DNA of 64,000 nt from Chitinophagaceae bacterium (GTDB lineage Bacteria > Bacteroidota > Bacteroidia > Chitinophagales > Chitinophagaceae). Location: assembly GCA_003168265.1 (NCBI GenBank), contig PMSV01000008.1:62001-126000 (forward strand). Reading direction: 5' to 3'. How positions within the stretch are numbered: the stretch's first letter is position 1; each line of letters starts with the position of its first letter. Position numbers and translations under genes: made by a program. The notes under the pieces were generated by a model. The model had not been told where the DNA came from and did not search any database. It worked only from the letters and a program-made list of their open reading frames with translations. Shown in pieces: positions 17,497-25,762 of this stretch.

Positions 17497-18435
17497 ATGC
17501 TGATAGTTGGCGCATTTTTCAGGCTCATTCGCTGGCCCAATCTTTTTTTTATAGCGCTTGCCCAGTCACTGTTTTATTATGCAATCCTATTGCCGGGTTT
17601 TCAAACTGTAGGACTGAAGAACACCCTTTCGCCGAATATGTTCTTTTTTTTGGTACTCTCCTGTCTTTTCATCGCGGCCGCCGGTTATATTATCAATGAT
17701 TATTTTGACCTTAATATTGACCGGGTCAATAAGCCTGGTAAAATGGTGGTGGAAAAGATCATTAAAAGACGCTGGGCAATTATCTGGCATGGATTACTTT
17801 CCGGTCTGGGAATACTAATTGGCATATATATCAGTTTTTCAATTCACAATCCTATTATCTGGATTTCTCATTGTGCGGCAGTCGCCCTCCTCTTATTTTA
17901 CAGTACGACTTTTAAGAGAAAGCTTCTGATTGGTAATATCATCGTTTCCTTTCTTTCAAGCTGGGTGCTGCTTGTGCTTTATCTCTGTGAATTCCGCCTG
18001 CACACTTTCGTGCATCCCATCTATCATCAGGTACTTTCCAGAATTTTCAAATTCGCGATTCTTTATGCCGGCTTTGCCTTTATTCTCTCCCTGGTCCGAG
18101 AGGTGGTTAAAGATATTGAGGATATGGAGGGCGATGCCAGTTACAAGTGCAGGACCATGCCCATCGTTTGGGGAGTAGATGTTTCAAAGGTCTTTGCAGG
18201 GACCTGGCTGGTTGTACTGATCTTATCCATGGCCATACTCCAGTTTTATGTGCTTCAGTACAAATGGTGGTGGGTAGTAGTTTATTCGGTCCTCTTCGTT
18301 ATCCTACCACTGCTCTATATCCTGCGAAATCTTTATAGGGCAAGGGCACAGGAAGATTTTCATGAGCTTAGCGGGGATATCAAATTGGTGATGTTCACAG
18401 GCATTCTTTCTATGGCCCTGTTTTTAATTTTTTAG
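17497..18435 (+). CDS. UbiA family prenyltransferase
   Basis: 312 aa from ATG 17497 (MLIVGAFFRLIRWPNLFFIALAQSLFYYAIL); an upstream TTG in the same frame overlaps the HAD gene and is unlikely. Eight to nine transmembrane helices. First Asp-rich motif INDYFDLNIDRVNKPGK (NDxxDxxxD) and second motif REVVKDIEDMEGDASY bind the prenyl diphosphate through Mg2+. Bacteroidota members are often labelled geranylgeranylglycerol-phosphate geranylgeranyltransferases; the real acceptor here is unknown. It is followed after only 3 bp by maf. Confidence 0.9.
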   Translation: MLIVGAFFRLIRWPNLFFIALAQSLFYYAILLPGFQTVGLKNTLSPNMFFFLVLSCLFIAAAGYIINDYFDLNIDRVNKPGKMVVEKIIKRRWAIIWHGLLSGLGILIGIYISFSIHNPIIWISHCAAVALLLFYSTTFKRKLLIGNIIVSFLSSWVLLVLYLCEFRLHTFVHPIYHQVLSRIFKFAILYAGFAFILSLVREVVKDIEDMEGDASYKCRTMPIVWGVDVSKVFAGTWLVVLILSMAILQFYVLQYKWWWVVVYSVLFVILPLLYILRNLYRARAQEDFHELSGDIKLVMFTGILSMALFLIF

Positions 18436-18438
18436 AAA

Positions 18439-19011
18439 ATGGAAAAAATTATATTGGCCTCCCAGTCTCCAAGGCGCAGACAATTGCTTGAATGGGCAGA
18501 AGTGGATTTTGAGGTCATTGTCAGTAAAGCGGATGAGTCATTTCCTTCCTCTCTTCGTCCTCAGGAAGCGGCTATTCATATCGCATCTGAAAAGTGCAGG
18601 GCAGTCCGGGATATAACGCGTCGGAACCGACTGATTCTCGCTGCAGATACTCTGGTTATACTGGATGATGAAATTATTGGAAAACCCCTGAACCGGGAAG
18701 ATGCTATCGGCATTTTGAGCAGGTTATCGGGTAAGAAACATCTGGTCATTACCGGGGTGATCCTTGAAAAGGCAGAAAAAACTATGGCTTTCGCCGATTT
18801 AACCGAGGTCTGGTTTCATGAACTGGCCAGGGAGCAAATAAGTTTTTACGTGGATAAATATCAGCCCTATGATAAAGCCGGAGCTTATGCCATCCAGGAA
18901 TGGATTGGAGTGGTCGGTATTAAAAAGATATCCGGCGATTTTTATAATGTGATGGGCCTACCTGTAAGTCGCGTAGTCAGGGAATTGGCTGGATTTTTTC
19001 CTAAAAAGTAA
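18439..19011 (+). CDS. maf: Maf family nucleoside triphosphate pyrophosphatase
   Basis: 190 aa. Start IILASQSPRRRQLLEWA is the Maf signature (SxSPRR). LAADTLVILDDEIIGKPLNREDA and the YQPYDKAGAYAIQEWIG segment complete the active site. Maf proteins hydrolyse dTTP, UTP and modified NTPs, acting as house-cleaning enzymes, and are linked to septum inhibition when overproduced. Last gene of the 16-19 kb plus-strand cluster and tightly coupled to the UbiA gene. Confidence 0.94.
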   Translation: MEKIILASQSPRRRQLLEWAEVDFEVIVSKADESFPSSLRPQEAAIHIASEKCRAVRDITRRNRLILAADTLVILDDEIIGKPLNREDAIGILSRLSGKKHLVITGVILEKAEKTMAFADLTEVWFHELAREQISFYVDKYQPYDKAGAYAIQEWIGVVGIKKISGDFYNVMGLPVSRVVRELAGFFPKK

Positions 19012-19019
19012 AAGCAGGC

Positions 19020-19090
19020 GGAATTGGTTGTAGAAACACCTTCTATGAAGGTGAGAAAATTTTCAAATTTTCTATTAGCTGACCAATTCC
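19020..19090. terminator. Nested inverted repeats between convergent genes, probable bidirectional terminator
   Basis: Three inverted repeats lie between maf and the OsmC gene. CACCTTC/GAAGGTG (19037-19053, 3-nt loop). AGAAAATTT/AAATTTTCT (19054-19073, 2-nt loop). An outer pair GGAATTGGT/ACCAATTCC (19020-19028 with 19082-19090), whose right arm lies in the end of the OsmC coding sequence. No long T-run follows the GC-rich stem, so strength is uncertain. Confidence 0.4.
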
Positions 19091-19494
19091 TCCCAATGAA
19101 AAACCACTTTTACTTCAATAGCCGGATTTATACTATAAATGACCGGACAGGTATGTGCGGCTCTTTCCAGCACCGTTTTTTGTTTCTCATCCAGAGAAAG
19201 GGATGTGGGGAAATGAAAGGTCAGATTTATCCCGCCGATCCTCCTGGGGTCGGCTTTCATGATCTTTTCGATTTCTATTTTCATGCCTTTAAGGTCAACC
19301 TTCATATCCCGGGCCTTTATGCCCATAATTGTCATCATGCAACTCCCGAGAGCTGTTGCTACAAGATCGCTAGGGGAAAACCGTTCTGCTTTTCCCTGAT
19401 TATCAAGTGGTGCGTCCGTTTCAATAACGGAACCCGAAAATAAATGGGTGGCAACCGTTCTGAGGCCCCCATCGTAAATAACAATAGATGTCAT
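19075..19494 (-). CDS. OsmC/Ohr family protein
   Basis: 139 aa. OsmC family features: FSPSDLVATALGSCMMTIMGIKARD with the first redox Cys, and AAHTCPVIYSINPAIEV with the second. These proteins reduce organic hydroperoxides with two cysteine thiols. The sequence is closer to the YhfA/OsmC-like branch than to classical Ohr, so peroxidase activity is not certain. Convergent with maf. Confidence 0.9.
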   Translation of the reverse strand: MTSIVIYDGGLRTVATHLFSGSVIETDAPLDNQGKAERFSPSDLVATALGSCMMTIMGIKARDMKVDLKGMKIEIEKIMKADPRRIGGINLTFHFPTSLSLDEKQKTVLERAAHTCPVIYSINPAIEVKVVFHWEELVS

Positions 19495-19539
19495 TATTTT
19501 TTTTACCTAAATTTACGCCGGATAAATTAATTCGTTATT

Positions 19540-20361
19540 GTGAATAAACTTTTGTTGATTTTTTTCACCAGTATGGCCTTTGACTGTTTGTTTGCATCAG
19601 ACTTAATGGCCCAGGATTCCACCTATAATTCCAGTAATAACAACCGCAATGCTAAAAAAGACCGGATCAACAGGATGTTGAAAATGGAGGAAGATGGGGA
19701 TCTTATTTTCAATAAGCACAATATTTTTGGCATTAAATTATCCACAGACGGCTATGGGGTATTTTTTGAAAAGGGAAAGTATATTAGCAACAGCAAGACG
19801 CGCATACTTCAGTTTGAATTGAATGAGATCAGAAGCCCCAAAGAGAAAAGGATTCCTTCTGACGACATTTTTTTTGGCAGTTCCGTCATCGCGTATAAGC
19901 TCAACAATTTTTTTCAATTAAAGGCATCTATCGGCGAAGAACGTCTGATCGGAGGGAAGGGCAATAAAAACGGCGTAGCCGTGACCTGGCTTTATACCGC
20001 AGGTGTAGGGCTGGGTATCCTGAAACCCTATTACGTGAATTCCACGATCTCCAGTGATCCGTCAGGAAATACCCATCAATACACTTTCGCACAGATATTG
20101 GCGGATACCGTCAATACCTATGGGATCGAGGGAGCTGCAGGTATATTGGTAGGTTGGGGTCATATTTCCCTCAAGCCCGGTTTAAATGCAAAGACCGGAA
20201 TGCGGTTTGACTATGCCCGGTTCAATACATCTATAACTGCCATCGAAACCGGAATAAAAGCAGAATACTATTTCGGAGATATCCCCATGGTCTACAATGT
20301 GCCTTCCAAGGCTCTCTATTTCGGAGGCTATGTTACCATTATGTTTGGAGGTAGAAAATAA
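19540..20361 (+). CDS. Exported protein of unknown function, probable outer-membrane beta-barrel
   Basis: 273 aa starting at GTG 19540, just after an in-frame stop. The first 25 residues (NKLLLIFFTSMAFDCLFASDLMAQ) form a signal peptide. The mature part is rich in amphipathic strands (GIKLSTDGYGVFFEKGKY, ILQFELNEI, VTWLYTAGVGLGILKPYYV, FGGYVTIMFGG) and ends in alternating aromatic/glycine residues, as in outer-membrane barrels. No named domain recognised. Its end carries a promoter-like element for lipA. Confidence 0.75.
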   Translation: MNKLLLIFFTSMAFDCLFASDLMAQDSTYNSSNNNRNAKKDRINRMLKMEEDGDLIFNKHNIFGIKLSTDGYGVFFEKGKYISNSKTRILQFELNEIRSPKEKRIPSDDIFFGSSVIAYKLNNFFQLKASIGEERLIGGKGNKNGVAVTWLYTAGVGLGILKPYYVNSTISSDPSGNTHQYTFAQILADTVNTYGIEGAAGILVGWGHISLKPGLNAKTGMRFDYARFNTSITAIETGIKAEYYFGDIPMVYNVPSKALYFGGYVTIMFGGRK

Positions 20362-20373
20362 CCTTTAATTTTG
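20344..20373 (+). promoter_or_regulatory. Promoter for lipA, TTTG-N18-TAATTTTG
   Basis: TTTG (20344-20347) and TAATTTTG (20366-20373) match both elements of the Bacteroidota promoter consensus with an 18-bp spacer. The -33 part lies in the last codons of the preceding gene. The lipA ATG is about 74 bp downstream of the -7 box. Confidence 0.6.
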
Positions 20374-20446
20374 GTGAGTTTTTAAATGAGGGGCTCGCCT
20401 GTTTCCATACATGCCAAGGCTGAATCCGGATTTAAATAAGTGAAAA

Positions 20447-21376
20447 ATGATTGATTTACCAATAATTGGTGAAAACCAGGAAAATCCAGTCTACACAAAA
20501 AAGCCGAACTGGCTCAGGGTTAAATTGCCGATTGGTGAAAATTATAAACATGTGCGTGAATTGGTTGATCAGCATAAACTGCATACCATCTGTGAAAGCG
20601 GCAACTGCCCAAATATGGGAGAATGCTGGGGGGAAGGAACTGCCACCTTTATGATACTAGGCAATATTTGCACCCGGAGCTGCGGTTTTTGTGCCGTTGC
20701 CACCGGCCGTCCGGATCCGGTAGACTGGGATGAGCCACAACGGGTTGCTGAAGCCATACACCTGATGAAGGTCAAACATGCCGTGATCACTTCAGTGGAT
20801 AGGGATGAATTGAAAGATGGTGGAAGTATCATCTGGCAAAATACTATCCAGGCGATTAAGGTGCTTAACCCTAAAACCACTCTTGAGACCCTGATTCCCG
20901 ATTTCAAGGCGGAACACGAAAATATTCAAAGGATCATGGAGGTGGCTCCGGAGGTGGTTTCCCACAATATAGAAACGGTGGAAAGGATGACCCGCCAGGT
21001 CCGGATCCAGGCAAAATACTGGCGTAGCATGGAAACCCTGAAGATTTTGAAAAAGGGCGTCATGAGAACCAAGAGTGGGATCATGCTTGGACTCGGGGAA
21101 AAAAGGGAAGAAGTGATCCAGACACTGAATGATCTAAGAAACAGCGGGGTGGATGTGGTTACCATCGGCCAATACCTTCAACCCACTCAAAAACACCTTC
21201 CCGTAGTTCGATTTGTCCATCCTGATGAATTCAGGGAACTGAGGCAGATCGGTTATGAACTGGGTTTTGATTATGTGGAAAGCGGCCCGCTCGTGCGTTC
21301 TTCCTACCATAGTGATAAACATGTGGTCCCTGGATACGGAAGGCAGCAGTGGTTGAATGAACAGGCATATAACTGA
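20447..21376 (+). CDS. lipA: Lipoyl synthase
   Basis: 309 aa radical-SAM enzyme that inserts two sulfurs into the octanoyl group on lipoyl domains. Auxiliary cluster cysteines lie in [12 protein letters not shown] (C49, C54, C60), and the radical-SAM CxxxCxxC is CTRSCGFC (C75, C79, C82). The C-terminal [17 protein letters not shown] includes the conserved RSSY. Length and spacing are normal. Followed after 37 bp by an unrelated exported glycosidase. Confidence 0.97.
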   Translation: MIDLPIIGENQENPVYTKKPNWLRVKLPIGENYKHVRELVDQHKLHTICESGNCPNMGECWGEGTATFMILGNICTRSCGFCAVATGRPDPVDWDEPQRVAEAIHLMKVKHAVITSVDRDELKDGGSIIWQNTIQAIKVLNPKTTLETLIPDFKAEHENIQRIMEVAPEVVSHNIETVERMTRQVRIQAKYWRSMETLKILKKGVMRTKSGIMLGLGEKREEVIQTLNDLRNSGVDVVTIGQYLQPTQKHLPVVRFVHPDEFRELRQIGYELGFDYVESGPLVRSSYHSDKHVVPGYGRQQWLNEQAYN

Positions 21377-21413
21377 TTTCCCTCGGGTTTCCACTCAGGA
21401 ACCCAACCTGAAT

Positions 21414-22358
21414 ATGAAAAAACTCCTTCTATTTTTATTTTTTCCTATACCTGTTTTTGCACAATTGCGCTGGCAAAAAATGGATTCTGTCTATGGGCCA
21501 TTGCCCTCTTCCATACATATTTACCGTTCTGCTGAGAAACTTGACGGGCGCCCGTTCATAGCCTATTACCTAAGCGCCAGGCTTAAAGATAAGGGACTGC
21601 TGTTCACTACACAGATTGCAAAAAACACCCGCTATACTCCTTCACAGTTTTTTCAGTATGAATCCAATCCCATTGTGCTTGTCAATGGAGGATTTTTTTC
21701 TTATCAGGGCAATCAGAACATCAGCCTTGTTGTCAGAAATGGGAAGATCCTGGGTTATAATGTCAAATCACTTGCCGGAAACGGTCCTGATTCTTCCCTG
21801 TATTATTATCCTACCAGGGGTGCCCTCGGGATCTCACGAAAGGGAAAGGCCGATGTGGCATGGGTCTTCAATGATTCCTCGAATCACTGGGCCTATGCTT
21901 TTGAATGGAATCCGGTAATTGCCAAAGGGGAAGACGAGAATCCATCGATCTATGATCTCAATGACATCAATTGGAAATGGTGGAAAGTCCGTACTGCCAT
22001 TGGCGGCGGCCCAGTTCTAATCCATGATGGCAGGATCTTCATAACGGACCGGGAAGAGGAAATTTCATTTGGAAAAGACAGCATTCGACCGGCTACGGCA
22101 ATCGGTTATACTTCCGATGATCGCCTGATCATTTTGGTAGTTCAAGGCCGTTCCCCTGGAATTGCGCAAGGTGTCAGTTTGACCGAAGAGGCCCTTATCT
22201 TAAAGGAACTGGGTTGCTATGAAGCCCTGAATCTGGATGGAGGGGGCAGCAGTTGTATGCTGGTCAATGGAATGGAAACCATAAAACCTGCCGACCCGGA
22301 TGGAGAGAGGCCGATAACCAGCGTATTCCTCATCAAATCCAAGCCTGGGCGGTTGTAA
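21414..22358 (+). CDS. Exported phosphodiester glycosidase family protein (NAGPA/DUF2233)
   Basis: 314 aa from ATG 21414, with signal peptide MKKLLLFLFFPIPVFA. Family landmarks: NGGFFSYQGNQNISLVVRNGK, AIGGGPVLIHDGR, RPATAIGYTSDDRLIILVVQGR and the LNLDGGGSSCMLVNG motif, all of the NAGPA-type domain found in the lysosomal uncovering enzyme and many bacterial exported proteins. It would cleave a sugar-phosphodiester bond in the periplasm; the substrate is unknown. A TTG-started extension overlapping lipA is unlikely. Confidence 0.88.
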   Translation: MKKLLLFLFFPIPVFAQLRWQKMDSVYGPLPSSIHIYRSAEKLDGRPFIAYYLSARLKDKGLLFTTQIAKNTRYTPSQFFQYESNPIVLVNGGFFSYQGNQNISLVVRNGKILGYNVKSLAGNGPDSSLYYYPTRGALGISRKGKADVAWVFNDSSNHWAYAFEWNPVIAKGEDENPSIYDLNDINWKWWKVRTAIGGGPVLIHDGRIFITDREEEISFGKDSIRPATAIGYTSDDRLIILVVQGRSPGIAQGVSLTEEALILKELGCYEALNLDGGGSSCMLVNGMETIKPADPDGERPITSVFLIKSKPGRL

Positions 22359-22737
22359 GGTAATTCTACGATTTCTTTATGGTACTATTCCGATTGGCTG
22401 ATTGATCGATTTCTATTAGTTTTAATAATATTTATTTCCACTCTGAAAATCACTCCCTTACTCCTGCTGATGAATTCAGAATTTGAATGACGTTAAAAAT
22501 GGCTGAACAATCGGCAGATTTCGCAAACAGTCAAATCTGTGGCGCCGAAAACAGCAAACCCTTGTATATGGTATTTATCTGGAATAAAAAAGGTGCGAAT
22601 AGCGGTAAAAATACCGCGTTTTACCCCATGCCTGAGACCTGTCCGGTTGATTAGCTTTATGAAAGCAAGCTTGCTGAACGAAACCTCCAAAATTAAGCTT
22701 TATCGTACCCGCCACCCAAATCTGAAAAGACCAACTT
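22359..22737. other. Intergenic region, no clear gene
   Basis: A 55-codon open frame (22487-22654) and a GCGGTA/TACCGC hairpin (22602-22617) lie here. The sequence is AT-rich on the left. I recognise no RNA family and no consensus promoter. It probably contains the promoter of the response regulator gene. Confidence 0.4.
22487..22654 (+). CDS. Short open frame, doubtful (55 aa)
   Basis: ATG 22487 to TAG, 55 codons, upstream of the response regulator. The peptide begins MTLKMAEQSADFANSQICG and has no signal peptide, membrane segment or known motif. The frame overlaps an inverted repeat at 22602-22617, which favours a non-coding explanation. Listed because nothing else fills this gap. Confidence 0.15.
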   Translation: MTLKMAEQSADFANSQICGAENSKPLYMVFIWNKKGANSGKNTAFYPMPETCPVD

Positions 22738-23364
22738 ATGACCAACATCGCCATTATCCAGGACAATGCAAGTTTTGCCCTTGGCCTTGCGGAGCATTTT
22801 TCGCGCACCAACGGGTTCAGGATTACTCTCATTTGTGATAGCGCAGAAACCGCCCTCAAATCTCTTCGGGCTTTTCCTGTTGACGTCGCCATCATCGACA
22901 TTGGGCTTAAAGGTGATAGCGGTATCTGGCTGATGGAGCAGATTCAGGCTGAAAATATTCAGACCAAATGCCTCGTCTTATCTAATCACCATGATGACGA
23001 ACATGTTTTCGATGCGTTCAATGCAGGAGCTTCCGGATACCTGTTGAAAACGGCAAGTCTAATAAATCTGATCGAGGCCTTGCACGATCTGCTTAAAGGC
23101 GGTATTCCGATGTCACCTTCCGTTTCATATAAGCTGGTACAATATTTCAGACAGTTGCATCGGAAGTCTAAAAAGACAGACCCTTCTCTTAGTACGAGGG
23201 AGGTCCAGATCATGTACCAGATTTCCAGGGGCCTGCTCTATAAGGAAATAGCTGCTACCCTTGGGATTGAAAGGGAAACCGTAAAAAAACACCTGAGCCG
23301 TATTTATTCCAAACTACATGTCCAGAACAAGATAGAGGCGATCAATAAATTCTATGGCAATTAG
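22738..23364 (+). CDS. LuxR/NarL-type response regulator, orphan
   Basis: 208 aa. Receiver domain: acidic start IIQDN, phospho-acceptor D54 in AIIDIGLKG, VLSNHHDDE, and Lys in GASGYLLK. C-terminal GerE-type helix-turn-helix: STREVQIMYQISRGLLYKEIAATLGIERETVKKHLSRIYSKLHV. A transcription factor controlled by phosphorylation. No histidine kinase is adjacent; the nearest one, at 38.6 kb, has its own partner. A second, defective regulator follows 140 bp downstream. Confidence 0.92.
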   Translation: MTNIAIIQDNASFALGLAEHFSRTNGFRITLICDSAETALKSLRAFPVDVAIIDIGLKGDSGIWLMEQIQAENIQTKCLVLSNHHDDEHVFDAFNAGASGYLLKTASLINLIEALHDLLKGGIPMSPSVSYKLVQYFRQLHRKSKKTDPSLSTREVQIMYQISRGLLYKEIAATLGIERETVKKHLSRIYSKLHVQNKIEAINKFYGN

Positions 23365-23504
23365 CAGATCGGGTCATTTATTCGAAAGTTTGATTTCTGC
23401 CCTGACCGATTAATCTTCAAACTGACATTTAATTTCAAAAAGCCATGATCGCGTATTTCTCCTCATTATTACCCTTTTCGAGTGAATTCCGCTCATGAAA
23501 ATGG

Positions 23505-24119
23505 GTGTTTTCCCCCTTCTTCAATTTTGAAGCTGATTTTAATTTTGGGAGGTTAATCGATTCTAAAACCATTAATTCTTTTAAGTTGATCTCTGTAGCC
23601 ATTGTGGATAAGGATTTCCAATTTGTCAGATCTCTTTCCCGATATTTTCAAAATCGCAGTCAGTTCATCGTAACAGGCAACTACTATAACGTGATGGATG
23701 CTTTACATGGACTTAGAGAAATACCTGTGCAGATCGTATTGATCGATATTGATATGCATGTTGAGGATTGCCTGGGGCTTATGCGAGCATTGCAGACTTT
23801 TGAAGTTGAGTCTAAGTGCATGGTATTGACTAATCTTCAGGATGAGCGGATTGCTTTTAAAGCCTTTAGTGCCGGCGCATCGGGTTATCTTCTTAAGGAA
23901 AGCACCAGTGAGTGCATCAATGAAGCGATGGAAGAATTGTTAAATGGAGGATCTCCAGTCTCGCCGCTTGTTTCCAAAAAATTGATGCATTCCCTGGATT
24001 TCAGATTGGAGGAAGACAGAGAAAGGATTGCAAATAACCATAAGTCCACTCGTTTTGCAATACAGGAAGGTTTAAAGGGTTTTTGGAAAAACATCAGGGG
24101 ACTGCCCGGCATATTCTAA
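23505..24119 (+). CDS. Response regulator receiver protein with degenerate, truncated HTH
   Basis: The receiver domain is intact: IVDKD, phospho-acceptor D81 (from GTG 23505) in VLIDIDMHV, VLTNLQDE and GYLLKEST. After it, where the NarL-family HTH should be, the tail reads STRFAIQEGLKGFWKNIRGLPGIF and stops. It lines up loosely with the first half of a GerE helix-turn-helix (STRExQIxxGLxKGFxxKxIAxxLGI), suggesting a decayed remnant. The start is uncertain: no in-frame ATG exists; GTG 23505 or TTG 23586 are candidates. It may be a receiver-only protein or a pseudogene. Confidence 0.7.
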   Translation: MFSPFFNFEADFNFGRLIDSKTINSFKLISVAIVDKDFQFVRSLSRYFQNRSQFIVTGNYYNVMDALHGLREIPVQIVLIDIDMHVEDCLGLMRALQTFEVESKCMVLTNLQDERIAFKAFSAGASGYLLKESTSECINEAMEELLNGGSPVSPLVSKKLMHSLDFRLEEDRERIANNHKSTRFAIQEGLKGFWKNIRGLPGIF

Positions 24120-24125
24120 AATTTC

Positions 24126-24686
24126 TCAGTTTTTATCAGCAAAATATTGAAGCACGACTGCATTCTTGCTCAGGTCCTTTACTGACTGAAGTTTCAATTT
24201 TATCCGCCCATTCACATAATTGGAAAATAACCTTGCACCATGACCTGCGATGACAGGCTGTATAACGAAATAAAATTCATCGGCAGGATCCATCTCCAGT
24301 AGCTGGGAAATAAAACCTGGCCCACCAAAGACGATCAGGTCCTTTCCAAATTTGTTTTTTTCATCCTGGATCCACTCTGCAGTCAGTTCTTTTTTAAAGC
24401 TGGTATTCTGCCATGCCGGTTCACTCTTAATTTTTGAAAAGACAATTTTTTCCATACCGCTGATACGGTCTGCAAAACCTACCATTCCTTTTGTTCCGCT
24501 CCGATGTTTTGCCAGCAAGGGCCAGTATTATTCGAAAAGTTCGAATGTTATTCTTCCTAAAAGAACTGTATCGATATTGTTCATGAATTCGTTGACAAAT
24601 TCAATTCAGTCTTCACCCATTTCAGCCACATCGTTGCTGCAAAAACCGTCCGGAGAAATAGCCAGGTAAATGATCAGTTTACGCAT
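24126..24686 (-). pseudogene. Dihydrofolate reductase-like (RibD C-terminal family) pseudogene, two in-frame stops
   Basis: Reading from ATG 24686 in one frame gives MRKLIIYLAISPDGFCSNDV, a typical start of the DHFR-like/RibD_C family, but TGA occurs at 24608-24606 and TAA at 24530-24528. Beyond them the same frame continues intact (YWPLLAKHRSGTKG, KIVFSKI, DLIVFGGPGFISQLL, LFSNYVNGRIKLKL) to the normal end. The TGA replaces a position where relatives usually have Trp (TGG to TGA). No frameshift is needed, so these are two nonsense mutations and the gene is probably inactive. The remaining open part is 24518-24126. Confidence 0.85.
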
Positions 24687-24725
24687 GGTCGACTTTTTTA
24701 TTGGCAATTCTCTTAAAAGCAAAAA

Positions 24726-24750
24726 GCTGGCGCAGAAGATCTGCGCCAGC
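24726..24750 (-). terminator. Rho-independent terminator of the beta-sandwich lipoprotein gene
   Basis: GCTGGCGCAGA and TCTGCGCCAGC form an 11-bp perfect stem with a 3-nt loop, followed on the minus strand by TTTTTGCTTTT. It lies 44 bp after the stop at 24794. Confidence 0.85.
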
Positions 24751-24793
24751 CTGAATTAGATGGCTGTCAAAAAACATTTGGGTTCGCCAAGGT

Positions 24794-25762
24794 TTATTTC
24801 CGGAAATAGATGTCCACCTGGCCATCGCTAGAACTGTTGCTGACCACAACTGCTTTTTGGGCAGCTCCGCTGCTTGCCTGTGCTGTCGTCCAACTGATAC
24901 TGGGATGGGTAGAACCTTCCAGAATATCAATACCTGTCATCGCAAGGTCCACATTGGGTGGATATTCCGTACTTGTATTGGTCACACCATAGGATTCAAG
25001 GGTTTCGGCAGCCCAAAAAGCCTGGGGAACACCGGTCGCATTTAATGTCGTCGTCGGGTAACCGGTGAAGGATGAATTATAATTATAACTGCTGCCTGAG
25101 GCTGAGGTTTCAGTCATAACGCCTGTCAGTGCGGTTCCGGTGCTTACTTCAACCAGTGAACCAAAAAAAGCCTGGCTGCTGGAAACATACCAGTTGGTGA
25201 TCGCCCAGTACTTGCCGCCGCCTGCAGCTGAGGGGCCCCATTGCAATACAGGTTGAATGATATAGGAACTGGCAGTTGTTCCATCCTGCATGCCATTGAA
25301 AAGGAAAATGGTCTGGCTTCCTTTTTTACTAGGCACAGAAGGAACGGTCCAATCGGTAGTGAAGGAGGTGATGGGACTGGTTGTAGTTGGATTAGACCAA
25401 TAGGTGTAGGCGATCCAACCTTCAACTTCGGGAAGCCTGTTGTCTGTGCGGGTTCCGGCAAGAGGAGAAGAATTAGAATGGGTTTCACCTATTCTGACTT
25501 CTCCAAAATCTTCAGCCATTCGGCCTGATTTCAGTTCCACTTTCTGTAACCTGCCATCCTGAACCCTTATTCCAAAGCCAGGTTCAATAAAATGGACATT
25601 GGATTTGGCCATATAGCCGGCCGGAGTGAGCACCATGTCTCCATTGGTAACGGATGTAGGAGAGGAGCTGTTCGGACTGCTATTGTTTTTTGAGCATCCT
25701 GTGACAAGAATAAAGGCCGTAAAGGCCAGGGCCATCAGTTGTGTGAGTTTTCCTGTTCTCAT
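24794..25762 (-). CDS. Lipoprotein with G1-peptidase/lectin-like beta-sandwich
   Basis: 322 aa. Signal and lipobox MRTGKLTQLMALAFTAFILVTGC followed by a Ser/Asn-rich linker. The main domain contains FTTDWTVPSVPSKKGSQTIFLFNGMQD, SYIIQPVLQWGPS, YWAITNWYVSS and, near the end, VDLAMTGIDILEG. Strands and Trp spacing recall the G1 (eqolisin) beta-sandwich, where a Gln and a Glu are catalytic, but I cannot confirm these residues; it may be a binding protein. No partner genes nearby. Low-complexity Ser/Thr regions suit an exposed protein. Confidence 0.65.
   Translation of the reverse strand: MRTGKLTQLMALAFTAFILVTGCSKNNSSPNSSSPTSVTNGDMVLTPAGYMAKSNVHFIEPGFGIRVQDGRLQKVELKSGRMAEDFGEVRIGETHSNSSPLAGTRTDNRLPEVEGWIAYTYWSNPTTTSPITSFTTDWTVPSVPSKKGSQTIFLFNGMQDGTTASSYIIQPVLQWGPSAAGGGKYWAITNWYVSSSQAFFGSLVEVSTGTALTGVMTETSASGSSYNYNSSFTGYPTTTLNATGVPQAFWAAETLESYGVTNTSTEYPPNVDLAMTGIDILEGSTHPSISWTTAQASSGAAQKAVVVSNSSSDGQVDIYFRK

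Noticed and set aside
24606-24608. TGA as selenocysteine or recoded codon
   Set aside because: A second stop (TAA) follows in the same frame, relatives usually have Trp here and no SECIS-like structure is evident.
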